Shown in pieces: positions 59,163 through 64,000 of a stretch of 64,000 nucleotides of DNA. The first letter of the stretch is position 1, and each line of letters opens with the position of its first letter. Location of the stretch: NCBI GenBank assembly GCA_964019155.1, contig OZ025245.1, positions 32,989,707 through 33,053,706 of the forward strand. The letters are read 5' to 3'. The notes under the pieces were generated by a model. The model did no database searches. It saw nothing but the letters and a program-made list of their open reading frames with translations, and was not told the DNA's origin. The position numbers were made by a program, and so were the translations under genes. Source of the stretch: Osedax fenrisi. Lineage: Eukaryota; Annelida; Polychaeta; Sabellida; Siboglinidae.

Positions 59163-59794
59163 CCCTGTGTCCCAGCAGTTTTTAATAAAATGTGGAAAAT
59201 AAATTATATTTAAATATTGATAATTATCTATTACAAGTTATATTTAATTTATAAAGTATATAATATATTATATAAATCTGGTAAAAAGGCATTTAATTAT
59301 TATTTGTAATATTATACTTAATAAATTAGAATAATTATAATTAATTTTTACTTCAAAACAGTATAATATTTCAATTAATAAATACTCCATAAAATATTAT
59401 AATATACATATAGATTCTTATAAATAAAATGTTTATAACATTATACTTAATAATAAAATACTAAATAAATTATCAATCAAATAAATTATCAATCAATAAA
59501 CTGATAAATATTAATTTGTATTTATAATTAATATATATATTTAGTTAAATTTAATAAAGTATTTTCATAATAAATGTTATATAATGTTGTATTTTAACAT
59601 AATACTAAAAATCTAAAATATAAAGACATATTAAAAAAAATCCTATCACTTGTATTGGATATTATTACATATATAATCATTTTTATTAATATAATTCAAA
59701 TACTGATTTTTTTACATTCATTTATAATCACCATACGAAAAATTATTTAATTATATAAATTATGTGCATTTTGAGATGCGTGGGATTCACAGGG
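59163..59794. mobile_element. piggyBac-like MITE (TTAA-flanked, CCCTGTG ends)
   Basis: CCCTGTGTCCCAGCAG at the left and, in inverse, CCCTGTGAATCCCACGC at the right. Both ends abut TTAA (59159-59162, 59795-59798), the fixed target of piggyBac transposons, whose ends often start CCC. 632 bases, no transposase. The left part is also present, inverted, at 56456-56764. Confidence 0.75.
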
Positions 59795-59914
59795 TTAAAG
59801 GAAAAAATAGATTAAGAATTAAAACAATCAACATAATCATAAAATAGTAGAATTATTATTAAGTAAATATATTTTAAGGAATAATCTCAATAAATAAAAA
59901 TATTCATAATTTAT

Positions 59915-61122
59915 TTAGTTGTGTATTATAATTATTCTACAATATATTATTAATATTTTAAAACCATTATATGCCTGATATATTTTGTTTAATTCAGTCT
60001 TCATGGATCTTTTTTTCTTGATACCAGCTCCTTCGACGTTATAATGCTGCCACAATTCTGGGGGACCAATACTGGATAGGAATGACCGACCAAAGTCATT
60101 TATGCCGGAATAATGTTCATTAAGATAAGTGTCTTTCTAATGGATTATAGTTGATGATAGATATATTGTCATAATAAAAAATATATACTTACGAAGAGAG
60201 TGTAATTTTCTATGCTTATTAGACTAGCATTATATTCTATGGCTTGCTCGATAGTTCTTATCGTCCCTCTTCTTACTTGACCTTTTTCTTCTGCGTTCTC
60301 TATCAATATGTTAATCGCAATCGTCAGTGTTTTGATTTCTAACTTCTGATCTGTTTGTAATATAAATGTATAAATAATATGTCTAGTACACTATAAACTA
60401 AAAGTCTATCATATACATAACTGAAATGTACAATAATAATATCTTAGTACCTTTAAGTTGTTTCGTCATTTCTCGTTGTCCATTTAAGAGGGACTTCATT
60501 TTTTCATCCCACGATATAGGATATGGTGGTTCGTATACATTTTGGGGAAATGAATATGGATTATGTTGCTGGTTATGAACTATTGATGATGTTTGTGATT
60601 GGAATGAAAGTGGTTGTTGATTATCTGAGATGTTTGGTATCGGTGTAGTAGGTGTTGAAGAGAATGGCGATGATGCTGGTAAATACGAGGGCATTGCTGA
60701 GTTATGATTAATTGAATATTGTATTTCTGATGTGGGTAAAGGAGATGACATTAAGGATTGGAATGACACGGGTTGATTAGTTGAGATGCAAGGTATTGAT
60801 GGTGTAGGTGTTGAAGAGAGTGGCGATAATACTGGTAAAATCTTAGGTGGAATCGGCATTACTATCTTAGTCTTCGTTTTTCGTAATCGGTTAATTGGTT
60901 CCTCATCCAAATCCGTATTATCGACAAGGTAGCTCATTTTTTTTCGAGCATCTAATAAATTTTCTAGAAAAAAATCAATATTAGAAACAATCACTTATTT
61001 AATATACAACCTTCTGTGGCAATCTTTCTTGCAGAATGAGAAGTCCATTCTGGATTCGGCAATGTTTTTTTTCGCAGGTGTAGGTGAACATTCTTGATCG
61101 GATAATAAAGCATGCAAGTTCC
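59915..61122 (-). CDS. DUF4806-domain protein, four exons, best preserved family member
   Basis: Exon 61122-61011: MLYYPIKN, KKTLPNPEWTSHSARKIATE. Exon 60963-60451: NLLDARKKMSYLVDNTDLDE, a basic stretch LRKTKTKIVMP, then a Ser/Pro/Thr-rich linker with tandem SSTPTPSIP / SSTPTTPIP units and a helix MKSLLNGQREMTKQLKG. Exon 60350-60193: DQKLEIKTLTIAINILIENA, VRRGTIRTIEQAIE, SLISIENYTLF. Exon 60136-59915: GINDFGRSFLSSIG, PPELWQHYNVEGAGIKKKRS, stop TAA. The order (N-terminal module ending in Y..ARKKM...DTSDL-like sequence, linker, coiled coil, DUF4806) is known from arthropod and cnidarian proteins of unknown function. Donors are GTTGTA, GTACTA and GTAAGT. The first exon with the start codon is not identified. 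No stops within these exons, so it may be expressed. Confidence 0.65.
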
Positions 61123-61199
61123 CTATAAAAATACAAATGAGTCTATAATTTTATGACTGTATATTGAACATATAGAGGATAGGAAATTTAAATGAGTGC

Positions 61200-62235
61200 C
61201 ATACTATACTCCGCTCTCGATTATATTTAAAATTGTAAATAAATACAAAGAATGGGAAGGAATTAACTCTATAAATTGTTGAAATAAGTATAGGTGTATC
61301 AAAGTAAGCATTGGTTGTAACAAAGTCTATCTCTAAGTCATCTAATGGGATTTGTTCAAAGTATTATATTATTATTATATCGATAATAAAGTATTATAAT
61401 TTTGCTAAAATACAATAAATCAGTAACCATGAATAGTATAGTAAATAACAGAGGTAGTAATGGTATTACACACATATATATATATATATACACGCGCACA
61501 TATATATATATTTACATAAACAAAAAATCATATTTTGTACCCATGATACAATTTAAAAATAAATTAGTTGTGCACAACAAAAACTATGTTTATTTAACCT
61601 GGAAATTTATTTTTTAAAAAGCTATCAAAATAATTTATATATTTGTACATTACATGTCCTGAAAATAAATTTATAAAATTATTGGGATTTTGTTAATTAA
61701 TTAATTTTATACTAATAATTTATGTTTTTTAGAACAATTCATTACATAGCAATCACTTAGTTTTATTCAAATAAATTATTTTTTAGAACAAATAATAAAC
61801 CATGCATTTCATAAAAATAATAGTTACAAAATATAAACATTTGATATAAATATATATATATAACAATTTTTATTTATTATATGTATTTTATTTTACATAT
61901 AAAGTTTTAGCTATATAATATATACATATTATAATAAAAAATCATATTATAAGTTACTAACACCTGTATATAGATATTTATAATAAAGCTATTTATTATT
62001 ATCTAATTTAAAATGATTTTATGGTATTGTATGTACCTAGTAAACATTTTTCCAATTGCTTAACTGTTACTATCAATTTATTTTTAATAAATCTATTAAA
62101 ATATAGAGATATATAAGAGATATATAAGACATATATAAATAATTCTATCGCATAACATTACCCATATAGTTAAATAATGTAATATAGATACATTAAGAAT
62201 CAATATAAATGTATAATGTATAAATAATATTGATT
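61200..62235. other. AT-rich gene-free stretch
   Basis: I see only AT-rich sequence with short TA runs (61472-61515, 61848-61861). The small frame at 61402-61617 crosses a microsatellite and has no recognisable features. Confidence 0.5.
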
Positions 62236-62239
62236 CAAT

Positions 62240-62505
62240 ATATATATTGTTATTTCATTTAATGGAGTCCTTTCATCCAGGAACTTAGATGATGTTTTAA
62301 CTATATGGCTTTAATGCCCCTTCGAAGCAGCTATCATGTTAAGCCATCAATGGTTATAACGAGATCAGATCATTTATGTATACACAATAATATAAGATTT
62401 ACTTCAAGATACACTACAACTATTATTTTAAGACCCATTTTAACTGAACCAGCATCCTACTAATTGTGTGTCTGAAGCCTTAGCCAATTGAGCCACACAG
62501 GTAGT
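62240..62505 (-). mobile_element. tRNA-derived SINE
   Basis: On the minus strand the element starts CTACCTGTGTGGCTCAATTG, with a pol III A box (TGGCTCAATTGG, complement of 62484-62495) and a B box-like GGTTCAGTT (complement of 62442-62450) about 35 bases further. This is the layout of a tRNA-derived promoter. Near its 3' part, GCTTCGAAGGGGCATTAAAG resembles the conserved CTTCGG..GGGACGTTAA block of many invertebrate SINE tails. It ends in TA-rich sequence near 62240. It is degenerate and not a tRNA gene. Confidence 0.65.
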
Positions 62506-62509
62506 TAAA

Positions 62510-63875
62510 ATATATAAGTATCATACTTTTATATATATACATTTAGTATATATATATATATGTGTATATTATACACATAATACAATACTAATATATATAT
62601 ATAGAGTATCATCAAGATATATTCAAATATTGTAAGTATGGTGACTCATTTTATAATAGGATTGGCTAATTTAGGGACATAGAGGAAATCACTGAATTTA
62701 AAGTGATTTATAATTTCTACTTGTTTTGGCGTAGTACATACAATTGTTTATCATGTAGAGCAATTGACTTGATCCTTATATAATATTATTTTTCAAGGGG
62801 TTCAACTTAGCGGGTAATAGAAGTGCGAGCATTGTTGATAAACATAATGTAATCAGAGCGAGTTGTGTTGTAAGGTATTTATGCATATTTATAAAAATTA
62901 TCTATATTTATATATCGTTTATCACCTGTTATTTATATCAAAATAATTTAGTTTATATATATATATATATATATATACATATACAAAAAGTTCTTGCCAA
63001 AAACAAATAATAAATCGATGAATAGTAATATTTTAAATAAACTGGTACTATTTGTGCTGCAATATACTGTAATGAATATTCAAATTTGAAAACAAGTATA
63101 TTTCATAGATTCACTCATGACAATAAAAGGTATGTATCTTAGATATTACTATTCTATATATATTATGATTATTATTAATAATACTTAATTAATATGTAAA
63201 ATAATATGAGTATTGAATACTGCGGGATTATACTATTGAATAGGTAGCTAATGTACTAATCATTTATAGCATATTCATTTTAAAGTATATTTATTATTTA
63301 TTTAATATATAGGTACATATATCATAAATATATATATTATTGAAATAGCTATGGTCAAATAAGTATTATAAAGTGATTCAAAAATGCATAATTCATATCT
63401 TTACCATTTAAAAATGTTACTAATTTTATTTGCAGATTATTAATCACAACTTTGTTTTAAAAAAATTAAAATTAACTAGAATATAACTAAGTTATATTAT
63501 AACTTATATAATATAATTGTATAAGCTTTCCAATGCTACCACATTTATAATAACATCAATATAAAAAATATTATCCTCATACTTAATATATACAAAATAT
63601 ATGTATGAAAAGGTGATTTTTTATAATGACGCTAGTATACTAAAATTGATATATAAATATATTAGCTATTAATTTAATATTTAACAATTAAATAGGTAAT
63701 ATGATTGTAAGATGTTTTTAAATATATTAATTCTAAATTAATTGATGTATTATAAATTATAATTTATAATACTATAATAGTTATATAATATATTATTATG
63801 TAGATAATATATACTACTTATAGTAAGACAAATAAATTAATATGTATCATACATTTTATGGATTCCGCATCAAAC
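62510..63875. other. AT-rich gene-free stretch
   Basis: No exon recognised. TA runs at 62953-62978 and short ones near 62555 and 62592. Confidence 0.5.
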
Positions 63876-63957
63876 TAGGCACATTTTATTAAATAAAATA
63901 AATATTGTGTACTAGGCACATTTTATTAAATAAAATAAATATTGTGTACTAGGCACA
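63876..63957. repeat. 37-bp tandem duplication
   Basis: AGGCACATTTTATTAAATAA followed by AATAAATATTGTGTACT occurs twice, followed by the start of a third unit. Confidence 0.95.
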
Positions 63958-64000
63958 ATATTTTGAAAGTTCACTTCGGGATATAATGCAGCTAAAAAAA

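Larger units (their letters stand above)
56456..59435. repeat. large inverted repeat, arms of about 360-400 bp
   Basis: The sequence 56456-56848 returns in inverse at 59078-59435. Shared landmarks: AGAATCTATATGTATATTAT, CTTGTAATAGATAATTATCA, CTGCTGGGACTCACAGGG, TTAAGGGGAGTTTCCAGTGT. The left arm carries an extra segment of about 45 bases. Both arms cross a TTAA that marks a piggyBac-like MITE end. The 2.2 kb between the arms holds a smaller hairpin and two exons. Confidence 0.85.

Noticed and set aside
62430..62505. Functional tRNA gene
   Set aside because: A and B boxes are present but the arms do not pair into a full cloverleaf and the B box is degenerate; a SINE head fits better.

Overview
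This window looks like nuclear DNA from a small-intron, extremely AT-rich animal. Visible evidence: (i) coding pieces are split by short introns (about 55-110 nt in most cases) with GT...AG borders; (ii) there are remnants of metazoan gene families (TRAPPC5, leucine-rich-repeat protein, DUF4806-like and SAMD3-like multigene families); (iii) several classes of eukaryotic transposon are present: non-LTR LINEs, a tRNA-derived SINE, a P-element-type transposase, a Pif1/Helitron-type helicase, and TA- and TTAA-flanked MITEs. An arthropod such as a very low-GC parasitoid wasp would fit, but the sequence alone does not settle the species. Nothing bacterial or organellar was seen, and no rRNA, intact tRNA or CRISPR.

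Layout. 1-6 kb: a signal-peptide exon, a decayed L2/CR1 LINE in the presumed intron, an LRR exon, and a 609-bp MITE. 6.2-9.5 kb: a nearly full-length RTE-like LINE with broken frames. 9.5-14.6 kb: mostly AT-rich, with one candidate membrane-protein exon, hairpins and a foldback MITE. 14.6-16.5 kb: a GC-richer L2/CR1 LINE on the minus strand. 17.6-20.4 kb: six exons of a TRAPPC5-like gene carrying stop codons. 21.3-23.2 kb: a large TAG-triplet array and two MITEs. 23.3-25.5 kb: a 5'-truncated LINE with a long open reverse transcriptase. 26-31 kb: minisatellite, TA repeats and hairpins. 31.2-32.7 kb: a Pif1/Helitron helicase whose two halves point in opposite directions. 33.3-36.3 kb: a CACTA-like element with subterminal repeat arrays. 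38.9-41.4 kb: nine exons of a P-element/THAP9-type transposase.

41.9-61.1 kb, minus strand: a graveyard of related multi-exon genes (Ser/Pro-rich linker, coiled coil, DUF4806-like domain; plus SAMD3-like pieces), most broken, with a LINE, CACTA-like and piggyBac-like ends and a nested inverted repeat among them. The gene ending at 59915 is the best-preserved member. 61-64 kb: AT-rich sequence with one SINE.

Few genes seem able to act. The picture is a transposon-dense, duplication-prone region in which host exons, family members and transposases have been copied, inverted and mutated. All gene identities rest on motif recognition by eye; no database search was run.
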